Source: Vicinamibacteria bacterium
GTDB taxonomy: Bacteria > Acidobacteriota > Vicinamibacteria > Fen-336 > JAGNNV01
DNA: 36,449 bases
Reading direction: 5' to 3'
Assembly (NCBI GenBank): GCA_019694155.1
Contig: JAIBCN010000181.1
Location: 70,523 to 106,971, forward strand
Positions 8,172 to 16,411 of the stretch are shown piece after piece. The notes beneath the pieces are model-generated. The model was not told the DNA's origin and did no database searches. It was given only the letters and a program-made list of their open reading frames with translations. Numbering within the stretch: the stretch's first letter is position 1; the number at the start of each line of letters is the position of its first letter. A program made the position numbers and the translations under genes.

Positions 8172-8888
8172 TTGAAGCACCTGCTCGTCGCGGCCCTCGC
8201 GGGACTTCTTGCCCTGCCGCTCTTTCTGGTGGGCGCGTTCATCGTCATCGCGAGCGGGAGTTCCTCCGCGCTGTGGCTCTTTCCCGTCGTGATCCTGGTC
8301 GTGTTCGCGGCCGGCCTCAAATGGCTCCCCGCCGGACCGCCTCCCATCGGACCCGCCATCCGCATCCGCAACGGCATGGGCGCGCTCCTTCTCGGCTGTC
8401 TCGCGGGCGCCTTCGCCGCCTTCTTCCTGAACCTCCTGGCTGCGCGGCTTCCCGCCCAGAAGGAGATCGCCGCCGCTCTCGCCGCGCACCGCGCGGATTT
8501 CGAGGCGCTTCGGGAGATGGCGACAACGGATGGGATCGAGGCCACGATCGATTTCGGCTCCTCCTTCTCGCGACCCACCGAGCCCGGGATCTTCAAGCGC
8601 CCTCGAGAGGCGGGTCTTTCCGACGAGCGGGCGTCGCGCTATCGCGAGCTCATGACCACCGTCGACTGCCCGCGGATCGACGTGTGGCCGGACGGCAGCG
8701 TCCATTTCCTCGTGAAGGCCTGGGGCACGGCCTGGAGCGGGTTCCGGGTGGCGATCACCTGGTCGGCCGCCGAGCCTTCGCCACTGCTTCCCACCATTGA
8801 CGGGTTCCCCGGAACGAGGCCGAAGGGTGGAGCGAATCACGCCTACAGCCGTCTGGATGGCTCCTGGTACGCGTACGTGATCTGGTGA
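8172..8888 (+). CDS. Membrane protein of unknown function
   Basis: 238 residues from a TTG 13 bases after the deaminase stop; no ATG or GTG start fits better. Three hydrophobic segments (about 4-28, 34-50 and 70-92) are followed by a soluble domain of about 145 residues that ends in aromatic residues (SWYAYVIW). This domain has regular charged and hydrophobic alternation but no motif I recognise. It probably shares a transcript with the deaminase gene. The 3' end is 8 bases from the convergent flippase gene. Confidence 0.65.
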   Translation: MKHLLVAALAGLLALPLFLVGAFIVIASGSSSALWLFPVVILVVFAAGLKWLPAGPPPIGPAIRIRNGMGALLLGCLAGAFAAFFLNLLAARLPAQKEIAAALAAHRADFEALREMATTDGIEATIDFGSSFSRPTEPGIFKRPREAGLSDERASRYRELMTTVDCPRIDVWPDGSVHFLVKAWGTAWSGFRVAITWSAAEPSPLLPTIDGFPGTRPKGGANHAYSRLDGSWYAYVIW

Positions 8889-8896
8889 GGGACTGA

Positions 8897-10267
8897 CTAG
8901 CGCCCGAAGACCTTCGCCAGTTCGCCGCGGTCCTTCTCGTTGTAGATGAAGCGCCAGGCGAACCACGCCACGCTGCCCGAGAGCAGGACGTGCAAACCGG
9001 CCCCGAGCGCCGACGTCCCGACGACCGTCCCCGCGACGAAGGCAGCGAGAGCCACGGCGAAATTGAGCGAGACGCGCCACCAGTCGACCGCGAGTGGGTA
9101 GAGGCGCACGGAGACCCGCGCGCCGAGAACCGCCATGAGGGCGTAGCCCGCGACCGTGGCCCAGGCCGAACCCATGATGCCGTAGACGGGGATGAGGATC
9201 AGGTTCAGGCCGACGTTGAGCGCGGCGGCGGCGGCGGTGATGAGCGGGTAGTAGCGCGTCTCCTTGGCGATGGTGATGCCGATCGAGGAGAGAAGGAAGA
9301 ACCCCTGGAACAGAAAGGCCAGAACGATCACCGGCACCACCGGGGCGGCCGCGTGGTATCTGGGATTGGAGGTGACGAAGATCAGCACATCGGGGAGCAA
9401 CAGAGCGAGCGCGAGCGCGGTCACGGTGAAGAGCACAGCCATCCGCGTGGCGATGAGGGCGATCTCTTCCGCGCCCTTCTCCTTTCGGGCGTTTTCGAAG
9501 ACGAACGGCTGCCACGCGGGCTCGAACGCGGAGAGGGGGAACTTCATGGCGCCCCCGAAGTTGTTGCCGACGGAGTAGACGCCCACATCGGCGAGGCTCA
9601 CATACCGCTCCAGGATCCAGCGGTCGGCGAGATTCAGAATCTGAACGAGGACGCTGTGGGGGACCTTTGGAAGGCCGAAGCGCAGCGTCTCCTTGAGAGG
9701 CGTCGCATCGAAGCCGGAAGCCACGCGACGACGGAGTTCGAAAAGGAGGAGAAGGGCGAGGAGCAGGCTCGCCGCCGCGTCCGAGATCAAGACCCCGGTG
9801 ACCCCCTGGCCCATCAGAACCAGGATCACCTTCAACACCGTGTTCGCGAAGTGCCGGATCACCGAGTAGGTGGAGAGAAGGGAGGCCCGCCCTTCGGCGC
9901 GGAAGAGGGCGAAGGGCACGAACACGAACGACGATGCCAGGAGGTCGACCGCCACCAGTCTCACCCACAAGACTCCGCCGCCGTGCCCGAAGAGAAGTTC
10001 CGAAACCGGCGCGGCAAAGACCCAGATGCCGACGAAAGCGCTCGCGGAGACGCCGGCGGCAAACCAGGCCACGGTGTTCGCGAAGCGCGGCCGCTCCTCG
10101 CTCTTGAGGTCGTAGTAGATGCGGAAGAAGCCGGAGTCGAGCCCGAGGCGGACCACGGGCTTCAGGAACGTGGACAGGAGGAACAGCAGGGCCAGCGCCC
10201 CGTAGTCTTCGGGCGCCAGGAAGTGGAGGTAGAGGGGGACGAGGAGGAAATCGATCCCCCGGCCCAC
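8897..10267 (-). CDS. Wzx-like polysaccharide flippase (MOP superfamily)
   Basis: At least 456 residues, with about 12-14 hydrophobic segments and the family's early motif (VPLYLHFLAPEDYGALAL). It is expected to flip undecaprenyl-linked oligosaccharides across the inner membrane. The GTG at 10267 is the first standard start, but the coding frame runs upstream without a stop to a CTG at 10339. The added residues (SLARLSLAYASADVV) look like the missing first half of membrane helix 1. The real start may therefore be that CTG, which overlaps the stop of the epimerase gene, or another unusual site. Last gene of the nonulosonic-acid operon; its context suggests it exports a glycan containing that sugar. 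Confidence 0.85.
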   Translation of the reverse strand: MGRGIDFLLVPLYLHFLAPEDYGALALLFLLSTFLKPVVRLGLDSGFFRIYYDLKSEERPRFANTVAWFAAGVSASAFVGIWVFAAPVSELLFGHGGGVLWVRLVAVDLLASSFVFVPFALFRAEGRASLLSTYSVIRHFANTVLKVILVLMGQGVTGVLISDAAASLLLALLLLFELRRRVASGFDATPLKETLRFGLPKVPHSVLVQILNLADRWILERYVSLADVGVYSVGNNFGGAMKFPLSAFEPAWQPFVFENARKEKGAEEIALIATRMAVLFTVTALALALLLPDVLIFVTSNPRYHAAAPVVPVIVLAFLFQGFFLLSSIGITIAKETRYYPLITAAAAALNVGLNLILIPVYGIMGSAWATVAGYALMAVLGARVSVRLYPLAVDWWRVSLNFAVALAAFVAGTVVGTSALGAGLHVLLSGSVAWFAWRFIYNEKDRGELAKVFGR

Positions 10268-10335
10268 GACATCGGCGCTGGCGTAGGCGAGGGAAAGCCG
10301 CGCGAGGCTCCTGAGCGAATGCGCGGGCCTGTCGG

Positions 10336-11313
10336 TCAGACCCGACCCTCGTTGGTCACGAAGTGCTCGATGACCCGGTCAAGCACGCCGTCGAGGCTCA
10401 CCTTGGGCTCATAGCCGATGAGCTTCCTGATCTTGGTGAGGTCGGGAATGCGCCGCGGCATGTCCTCGAAGCCTTCCTCGTAAGCCTGGGCGTAGGGCAC
10501 GAGGACGATCTCGCTCTTCGACTTCGTCTTCTCCTTGACGAGCCGGGCGAGCTCCATGATCGACACTTCCCGCGAGTCGTTGCCGATGTTGATCACCTGG
10601 CCGACCGCCTCCTCGGACTCGGCGAGCCGCAGGAGCGCCCAAACCACATCGGACACATCGGTAAAGCAGCGCCGCTGTTCGCCGTCTCCGTAGACCGTGA
10701 TGGGGTGTCCCGAGATCGCCTGGCGCACGAAGTTCGGAATGACCATGCCGTAACGCCCGGTCTGGCGCGGACCCACGGTGTTGAAGAGGCGGAAGACCAC
10801 CACCGGGAGCTTGCGCTCCTTGTGGTAGGCGAGGGCCAGGAATTCGTCGATGGCCTTGCTGCACGCGTAGCTCCAGCGTCCCTTGATGGAAGCGCCCATG
10901 ACCAGGTCGCCGTCCTCGCGGAAGGGCACGTCGGTGCTCTTGCCGTAGACCTCCGAAGTGGAGGCGATGAGGACCTTCTTGCGCTTCTTGTTGGCGTGGC
11001 GAAGCACGATCTCCGTGGCGTGGACGTTCGTCTCGATGGTGCGCACCGGGCTCTCCACGATGAGCTTCACCCCCACCGCGGCGGCGAGGTGGACCACCAC
11101 GTCCGCGCGGTCGATGAGCTCGGCGGTGAGGCTCTCGTTCATCACCGTGTCGATGGTGTACGAAAAACCCTTGCGCCCCTTGAGGTGCTCGATGTTCTCG
11201 ATCGATCCGGTGGAGAGGTCGTCCAGGATCTCGACGTCGTGGCCCCCGTCGAGAAACGCCTCCGAGAGGTGCCCTCCGACAAAACCCGCGCCGCCCGTGA
11301 TGAAGACCTTCAT
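10336..11313 (-). CDS. NAD-dependent nucleotide-sugar epimerase/dehydratase (extended SDR)
   Basis: 325 residues. The Rossmann motif TGGAGFVGGH (6-15) and the active-site STS (118-120) with Y149xxxK153 identify an extended short-chain dehydrogenase acting on a nucleotide sugar. The sequence style (GPRQTGRYGMVIPNFV, GDGEQRRCFTDVSD) is that of UDP-glucuronate decarboxylases, UDP-glucose 4-epimerases and related dehydratases; I cannot fix the substrate. The start ATG overlaps the stop of the upstream fusion gene (ATGA at 11310-11313), so translation is coupled. In this operon it probably makes a sugar for the same surface glycan, or an early intermediate of the nonulosonic acid. Confidence 0.88.
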   Translation of the reverse strand: MKVFITGGAGFVGGHLSEAFLDGGHDVEILDDLSTGSIENIEHLKGRKGFSYTIDTVMNESLTAELIDRADVVVHLAAAVGVKLIVESPVRTIETNVHATEIVLRHANKKRKKVLIASTSEVYGKSTDVPFREDGDLVMGASIKGRWSYACSKAIDEFLALAYHKERKLPVVVFRLFNTVGPRQTGRYGMVIPNFVRQAISGHPITVYGDGEQRRCFTDVSDVVWALLRLAESEEAVGQVINIGNDSREVSIMELARLVKEKTKSKSEIVLVPYAQAYEEGFEDMPRRIPDLTKIRKLIGYEPKVSLDGVLDRVIEHFVTNEGRV

Positions 11314-13028
11314 TGCTGTCCTTCCCTGGCCGCGACCATCGCGGACTTTCCATTCGATTCGACCTGTCCCTGGGCCTGTTCGAGAACGATCTCGGCGGCC
11401 CGCGCCGCGCCGTATCCGTCCACCAGGGCCCGGCCTCTGCCGCTCATCTCCCGCCGCCGCTCCGGATCGTTCAGAAGCTGCCGCACCGCGTCGAGGATGG
11501 CCGTTTCGTCCACGTCAACGCCAAGGCCCAGGTATTCGATGGTCCCGAACCGCGAGAATTCTCGCATGCGGCGATCTTCTCTCGCGTTCTGGGCCAGGAC
11601 CACGCCGGGGGCGCCGAGAGCCGCGATCTCGTAGACGGACATGCCGCCGGAGCACAACACGAGATCCGCGCCGAGCATGAGGTCCGCCATCTGGGTGTCT
11701 ACGCCCTTCACGAGGGGCAGATTCTGGCCGAGGGTCCGCTGGAGCGCTTCGAACACGTGCGTGTGAGGAAAGGCCGGTCCCGCGACGGAGAGAACCTCGA
11801 CGTCCCGGGTGAGCGGAGCCAGCGCCTTCGCCACCTTGAGGGTCAGCCCCTGAGGGTCGGCGCCCCCGAAGGTAAGCAGGATCCGGGCGGGCTTCTCCCG
11901 GAACACGCGCTCCCGCCCCTGGAAATGGCGGCGCAGAATAGCGAAGGCGGGTCCGCCGTAGAACCCTTCGGGCGTTTCGCGATCCTCGTTCATGACGGAG
12001 ATGACGAACTGGGCGTCGCGCGAGACGCGCTCCAGGTCGTCGAGGGTATCGACGAGGTTGATGGTCACGGTTCCGAGGCGCGCGAGCGATCGCAGGTACG
12101 TCTCCTCGACGAGCGGCAGGTCGTTGATCACCACCGACGGCGCGAAATCCTGGATGGAGTCGATGAGCACCTCCAGCCCGCCCGACTTGAAGACCCGGAC
12201 CGGGTAGCCGCTCTTCGACACCGTGGCGATGCCCTCGGCGTGGTCGGCGCTCATGAGAAACGCGATTTCCGCGCGCGAGCTCTCCCGCAGCGCCTCCGCA
12301 ACCGCGAGCGACCGGTACACGTGGCCCATCCCTCGCACCCGCGAGCCATCCACCCGGAAGAGGATGCGGGGTTCGCGCAGGAGGCGCTCGGCCATCCAGA
12401 AGTCCTCGAGATCGTGAACCGCAAAGCCTTCGCGCTTGTCGAGGACAACGAAGCCCACGGCATCGCCGAAACGGGCATCGCGGTCCAGCACATCGCGGGA
12501 GATCGCCACGATGGCGCCGTTCTCGAGATACACCGGCTCCTGCTCGTCGCGCCGTCCCGCCCGGTCGAACAGCGGCCGCAGCAGGCCGTCCTCGGCCTTC
12601 CAGCGCAGCGACAGGTCGGAAGTCACTGAGACCACCGCCGAGAACCGTCCGGTCGCGATCTTCGCGAGGGCCTCGTCGATGCTGCGCGCGGTCCGGAACG
12701 GCGTGGTGGCCTGAAGAACGAGGACCACGTCGAGTCGGGGGTGGTCCTTCTCCGATTCCGTGACCGCGTGCCGGACCACGGGCATGAGGCTCGAAAGATC
12801 GCCCGAGAGCTCTTTCGGGCGGAGGAAGGGCACCTCCGCGCCATGGGCGCGCGCGATCTCCGCCACCGTGTCGTCGTCGGTGGAGACGATGATCCGATCG
12901 ATGCCCTTCGCTTCCCTGGCGGCCCGGATGGTGTGGGCGAGCAGAGGCGCGTCGCCGAGGCGCCTGATGTTGAGATAGGGAACGCGGTCCGACCCGCCGC
13001 GGGCCGGGATGACGGCTACGACTCTCAA
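11310..13028 (-). CDS. Fused CMP-nonulosonate synthetase and PseG-like UDP-sugar hydrolase
   Basis: 572 residues, from a TTG overlapping the neuB stop (TTGA at 13025-13028). Residues 1-218 are a NeuA/PseF-type cytidylyltransferase: IPARGGS at 7-13, LQATTPFR around 106, and D206/D209 near VHDLEDF as likely metal ligands. Residues 221-572 are PseG/SpsG-like (GT-B fold hydrolase of UDP-2,4-diacetamido-trideoxy-altropyranose): RVDGSRVRGMGHVYRSL with H236 as the expected catalytic His, and ILLTFGGADPQ and LCSGGMSVYEI later. The protein would thus release the hexose that NeuB condenses and then activate the product with CMP. The NeuA P-loop lysines are replaced (GSDRVPYLN where GSKxxxxKN is usual). 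PseB, PseC and PseH partners are not in the window. Confidence 0.88.
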   Translation of the reverse strand: MRVVAVIPARGGSDRVPYLNIRRLGDAPLLAHTIRAAREAKGIDRIIVSTDDDTVAEIARAHGAEVPFLRPKELSGDLSSLMPVVRHAVTESEKDHPRLDVVLVLQATTPFRTARSIDEALAKIATGRFSAVVSVTSDLSLRWKAEDGLLRPLFDRAGRRDEQEPVYLENGAIVAISRDVLDRDARFGDAVGFVVLDKREGFAVHDLEDFWMAERLLREPRILFRVDGSRVRGMGHVYRSLAVAEALRESSRAEIAFLMSADHAEGIATVSKSGYPVRVFKSGGLEVLIDSIQDFAPSVVINDLPLVEETYLRSLARLGTVTINLVDTLDDLERVSRDAQFVISVMNEDRETPEGFYGGPAFAILRRHFQGRERVFREKPARILLTFGGADPQGLTLKVAKALAPLTRDVEVLSVAGPAFPHTHVFEALQRTLGQNLPLVKGVDTQMADLMLGADLVLCSGGMSVYEIAALGAPGVVLAQNAREDRRMREFSRFGTIEYLGLGVDVDETAILDAVRQLLNDPERRREMSGRGRALVDGYGAARAAEIVLEQAQGQVESNGKSAMVAAREGQQ

Positions 13029-14077
13029 ACCATCTCCCAGGTGAGAGTCGTGTCCTCGGCGATGTCCTGCTTCGCGGTGCGCCCGATCACGAGATCGAAG
13101 AAACGGGGCGAGATCCCCGTCCCCGGGCGCTTGTAGGTGAGCATGTCGCGGGTGATGGCCGCGCCCTTCGCGATGGGCTTCGCCGAGGTGACGCTGCGGC
13201 GCGCATAGAGGAAGGCTTCCTTCTCCAGAGGCTCGAGGCCTTTGACCTTCCGGCCGAAGGCCCGCTCGATGGTGCGGATGCCGTCCACCATGGCCTTCCC
13301 CTCGACCGGGTCGACCGAGAGGTGGTGGTCGGGCGACCCCTGGATCGTCTTGTCGATGGTGTAGTGCTTCTCGATCATGCAGGCGCCCATGGCCACCGCG
13401 GCCTGGGGCACGCTGATGCCGAGAGAGTGGTCGGAAAGGCCCACGGGAATTCCCGGGAAGGCCTGCATCATGTGGGTCATCATGCGCAGGTTGATGCCTT
13501 CGGCCGGACACGGGTACTTCAAGGTGCAGTGGAGGATGACGACCTCATCGCAGCCGTTCGCGGCCAGGGTTTCGAGCGCTTCGTCGATCTCCGCCAGAGT
13601 CGAGGTCCCGGTCGAGAGGATGACCGGCTTCTTCGCCCGGGCCACTCGCTCGAGCAGCGGCTTGCAGGTGAGATCGGCGGAGGCGATCTTGAACACGGGC
13701 ATGCTGAGGCCGACGAGGAAATCGACAGCCTCGTCGTCGAAGGGAGTCGAGAAGGCGACGATTCCCTGCTTGCGCGCGTAGTCGATGAGCGTCTTGAAGT
13801 CGGCGTCGGAGAGCTTGTCGAGCTTCGCGAAGGTGTCCCACTGCGTGCCGTGGGGATCCTGGGGCTCCACCCAGTAGCGCGGGGCCACCCGGGTGGCGAT
13901 CTTCGACGCGGTGTAGCTCTGGAACTTGATCGCGTCGAAACCGGCCGCGCGGGCGGTATCGACGAGGGCCTTGCCACGGTCGAGCAGGCAGTCGTGGTTG
14001 ACCCCGGCTTCGGCGATGAGGTAGGCCGGCTCCGAGATTCCGACTTTTCTTCCCGCGATGGTGAACGTGGACTTCAT
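13025..14077 (-). CDS. neuB: NeuB/PseI-type nonulosonic acid synthase
   Basis: 350 residues. Condenses phosphoenolpyruvate with a 6-carbon amino sugar to give a 9-carbon sialic-acid-like sugar. The TIM-barrel domain shows AEAGVNHD (23-29), IKFQSYTA, KIASADLT, LSTGTSTL, LHCTLKYPCP, GLSDHSLG and IEKHYTIDK; the His of the last two are the expected metal ligands. The C-terminal SAF (antifreeze-like) domain covers about 290-350. First gene of the operon, with AGAGG a few bases before the ATG. Next to a PseG-like domain, pseudaminic or a related acid is more likely than N-acetylneuraminic acid; this is inference. Confidence 0.92.
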   Translation of the reverse strand: MKSTFTIAGRKVGISEPAYLIAEAGVNHDCLLDRGKALVDTARAAGFDAIKFQSYTASKIATRVAPRYWVEPQDPHGTQWDTFAKLDKLSDADFKTLIDYARKQGIVAFSTPFDDEAVDFLVGLSMPVFKIASADLTCKPLLERVARAKKPVILSTGTSTLAEIDEALETLAANGCDEVVILHCTLKYPCPAEGINLRMMTHMMQAFPGIPVGLSDHSLGISVPQAAVAMGACMIEKHYTIDKTIQGSPDHHLSVDPVEGKAMVDGIRTIERAFGRKVKGLEPLEKEAFLYARRSVTSAKPIAKGAAITRDMLTYKRPGTGISPRFFDLVIGRTAKQDIAEDTTLTWEMV

Positions 14078-14117
14078 GGAACCTCTGTTGTGGAGGGAAG
14101 ACCCTCTCAGGAAGCCC

Positions 14118-15449
14118 CTATTCTAGTGGTCCGGACTCGCGGGCCGTGTCCACGCCTGGCTTCGCCGGCGGGGGACCGTCCCCGCCGGTCGTCTCCTTCG
14201 CCAGCCGCGCGGCGCGGGTGAGAAGGTAGTCGCGCTCGGGCAGGTTCGTGGTTCGCGAGGCCGCGAGGCGGTAATGAAGGACGGCGCCCGCGGCTTCTCC
14301 CGACTCTTCCAGCAGATGCGCCCTCACCGCGTCGAGCCGATGATGGCCGGCGAGTCTGCCGCCGGCCGCCAGTTCGTCCAGGAGGGCGAGGCCCGCCGCC
14401 GGGCCGCTCACCATGGCGGCGGCGACCGCGTGGTTGAGCGCCACCATCGGGTTGTCGGTCATCCTCTTCAACAGGCCGTAAAGCGCCAGAATCTGAGGCC
14501 AATCCGTGTCCTCGGCCCGGGCCGCCTCGTCGTGCAGGGCCGCGATCGCGGCCTGAAGCTGATACTCGCCCACCGCCCTCCTGGGCAGCGTCGCGCTGAT
14601 GAGCGCCACACCTTCCTCGATGGCCCGGCGGTCCCACCGCGAGCGGTCCTGTTCCCTGAGGGGAATCAGCTCTCCGTTCGGCCCGGCGCGGGCGGGGCGC
14701 CGGGCATCGGTGAGGAGCATCAGGGCGAGGAGCCCGGCCGCTTCGGCATCTTCGGGGAGCAGCTGGTGGACGAGCCGACTGAGCCGGATGGCCTCGCCCG
14801 ACAGGTCGGCGCGATGAAGGGAAGTCCCGGCGGTTGTCGTGTAGCCCTCGTTGAAGATGAGATAAAGAACATGAAGGACGGCCCGGACGCGTCGATCTTT
14901 CTCCTCCTCCGTGGGCAGCGCAAAGGGTACGCCCGAGGCCTTGATGGTCTGCTTCGCCCGGCTGATGCGCTGGGCCATGGTGGCCTCGGGAACCAGGAAA
15001 GCGCCCGCGATCTCCGCGGTGGTGAGCCCGCCCACGGCGCGCAAGGTGAGGGCGATCGCCGAGGCATCGCTCAGCGCGTCGTGGCAGCACAAGAAGAGGA
15101 GAACGAGAGCATCCTCCTCGCGCTCCACCGTTTCCTCGTGATCGGGCGGCGCCACGATCTCCGCGTTCTCGGGGACGTGCAGGAAGGCGAGGGTCTCCCG
15201 GCGGCGCCGCGAGATCTCTCTCCGAAGGTTGTCGATGCCGCGCCTCGAGGCCACCCGGATCAGCCAGCCGCGCGGGTTGTCCGGCACGCCATTCTTCGGC
15301 CACTGCAGAGCCGCCGCAAGGAGCGCTTCCTGGACCGCGTCCTCGGCCGCCGCGAAGTCGCCGAACCGGCGGACGAGCGAGCCGAGAACCCGCGGCGCGA
15401 GGTCGCGCAGCAGGCCCTCGATCTCGGTCGGAAGAGCCGGGGCCGTCAC
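14118..15449 (-). CDS. ECF42-like sigma factor with C-terminal TPR-type domain
   Basis: 443 residues, GTG start overlapping the stop of the YCII gene (GTGA at 15446-15449). Sigma-2 region about 10-80 (DAVQEALLAA, NPRGWLIRVASRRGID), sigma-4 about 115-170 (GLTTAEIAGAFLVPEATMAQRISRAKQ). A long alpha-helical C-terminal extension follows, beginning with the hallmark YLIFNEGY (around 196-203) and continuing as TPR-like helices. This architecture plus a linked DGPF/YCII gene is the published definition of group ECF42, which has no anti-sigma factor; activity is thought to be set by the C-terminal domain. A candidate autoregulated promoter lies upstream of the YCII gene. Confidence 0.9.
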   Translation of the reverse strand: MTAPALPTEIEGLLRDLAPRVLGSLVRRFGDFAAAEDAVQEALLAAALQWPKNGVPDNPRGWLIRVASRRGIDNLRREISRRRRETLAFLHVPENAEIVAPPDHEETVEREEDALVLLFLCCHDALSDASAIALTLRAVGGLTTAEIAGAFLVPEATMAQRISRAKQTIKASGVPFALPTEEEKDRRVRAVLHVLYLIFNEGYTTTAGTSLHRADLSGEAIRLSRLVHQLLPEDAEAAGLLALMLLTDARRPARAGPNGELIPLREQDRSRWDRRAIEEGVALISATLPRRAVGEYQLQAAIAALHDEAARAEDTDWPQILALYGLLKRMTDNPMVALNHAVAAAMVSGPAAGLALLDELAAGGRLAGHHRLDAVRAHLLEESGEAAGAVLHYRLAASRTTNLPERDYLLTRAARLAKETTGGDGPPPAKPGVDTARESGPLE

Positions 15450-15844
15450 TCCGTGGGCGGCGGACCCGCCATCACCTGCCGCACTTCGATCGCCATGTTC
15501 AGCGGCGTCCCCCCGGGTCCCGGCGCCGCCGAGGCCTTCGCGGCGATGGCGTACGCCCGCTCGAGGGTCGGGGTATCCACGATCCAGTAACCGGCGAGGA
15601 ACTCCTTGGCTTCAGGGTACGGCCCGTCCGTGACCACGGGCGCGCCTTTGGCGTCCGCGCGGACGATCCGCGCCTCGTTCGGGCCGGCGAGACCCTCGGC
15701 GCCGACCAGTTCTCCATTCGCCGCGAGCTCCTTGCCGAAGCCGATCATGAAGTCGATGTGGGCCTTGATGTCCCGAGGCGGCCAGTTCGCGAGCCCCCAG
15801 TCGCCCTTGCCCCGCGGTGCGTGCATCATCAGCATGAATTTCAT
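15446..15844 (-). CDS. YCII/DGPF-domain protein, partner of the ECF42 sigma factor
   Basis: 132 residues, ATG start. Single-domain dimeric alpha/beta protein of the YCII-related (DGPF) family: MKFMLMMHA at the start and VTDGPYPEAKEFLAGYWIVD in the middle, which is the family's namesake motif. No enzymatic role is established; DGPF proteins are linked by genomic context to ECF42 sigma factors and are often their targets. Transcribed first, then coupled by a 4-base overlap to the sigma gene. Its upstream region is shared with the divergent DoxX gene. Confidence 0.88.
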   Translation of the reverse strand: MKFMLMMHAPRGKGDWGLANWPPRDIKAHIDFMIGFGKELAANGELVGAEGLAGPNEARIVRADAKGAPVVTDGPYPEAKEFLAGYWIVDTPTLERAYAIAAKASAAPGPGGTPLNMAIEVRQVMAGPPPTE

Positions 15845-15897
15845 TGTCTTTGGTTCCTTTCGAGCGCGGCGCCCCGGATGGGCGCCTTCATCGACAG

Positions 15898-15924
15898 GTC
15901 GGAGCGCTCCGCCGGTTCTCGACA
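15898..15924 (-). promoter_or_regulatory. Candidate ECF42-type promoter for the YCII-sigma operon
   Basis: On the minus strand, TGTCGA (15924-15919), a 17-base spacer and CGAC (15901-15898), about 54 bases before the YCII start. The published ECF42 consensus, as I recall it, is TGTCGA in the -35 and CGA/TC in the -10. A second TGTCGA (15896-15891) has no matching -10. Matching was done by eye. Confidence 0.5.
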
Positions 15925-15960
15925 TTCTTTCAGAAGATTTTTCAGGAAACTCCGAAAGGC

Positions 15961-15988
15961 TGGTCACACTTCCGGCGTTTCGGTCGTC
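15961..15988 (+). promoter_or_regulatory. Candidate ECF41-type promoter for the DoxX-sigma operon
   Basis: On the plus strand, TGGTCACA (15961-15968), a 16-base spacer and CGTC (15985-15988). This is close to the published ECF41 pattern TGTCACA/CGTC. The ATG of the DoxX-like gene follows at 16004 with no Shine-Dalgarno, so the transcript would have a leader of about ten bases or less. Confidence 0.5.
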
Positions 15989-16003
15989 ACCTCCATAACG
16001 ACC

Positions 16004-16411
16004 ATGAAATCCACCAACGCCGCCTACTGGGCCACCACTTCGATCGTCGCCTTCGTTCTTCTGAGCGGAGGCATGGCGAGCCTTGCTCACCGACCCGAGA
16101 ACGTCGAAGGCATGGCTCGACTGGGCTATCCCGCTTACCTGCTGACCATCCTCGGGTTCTGGAAAGTGCTCGGAGCCATGGCCCTGCTGGCCCCCCGCTT
16201 TCCACGCCTCAAGGAATGGGCCTACGCGGGCGCCTTCTTCGATCTCACCGGCGCCGCCTGGTCCCATGCCGCGTCCGGCGCGGGACCGGCTCACATCTTC
16301 TGGCCGCTGTTCTTCGCGCTCGCGGCCCTGGCTTCCTGGGCGCTTCGGCCGCAAGGCCGCATCATCGGCGCCCTCCTTCCGGAACCCGGCCGTACGAGAA
16401 TCAGCGCGTGA
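16004..16411 (+). CDS. DoxX-like small membrane protein
   Basis: 135 residues with four hydrophobic segments (about 10-28, 43-62, 72-90 and 95-113), typical of the DoxX-like (DoxX_2) family of inner-membrane proteins. Characteristic stretches are YLLTILGFWKVLGAMALL and EWAYAGAFFDLTGAAWSH. The function of this subfamily is unknown; some relatives take part in redox homeostasis. The gene is coupled to the following sigma factor by a GTGA overlap. Genes of this kind are frequent neighbours of SnoaL-extended ECF sigma factors, so it is probably a target of that sigma. Confidence 0.82.
   Translation: MKSTNAAYWATTSIVAFVLLSGGMASLAHRPENVEGMARLGYPAYLLTILGFWKVLGAMALLAPRFPRLKEWAYAGAFFDLTGAAWSHAASGAGPAHIFWPLFFALAALASWALRPQGRIIGALLPEPGRTRISA

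Noticed and set aside
8889..8896. Intrinsic terminator between the membrane protein and flippase genes
   Set aside because: The gap is 8 bases and no hairpin with a T-run is present.
13029..13511. N-terminal extension of the CMP-synthetase/PseG fusion
   Set aside because: The frame is open but lies inside neuB and reads as Arg/His-rich noise. The NeuA motif starts right after the TTG at 13028.
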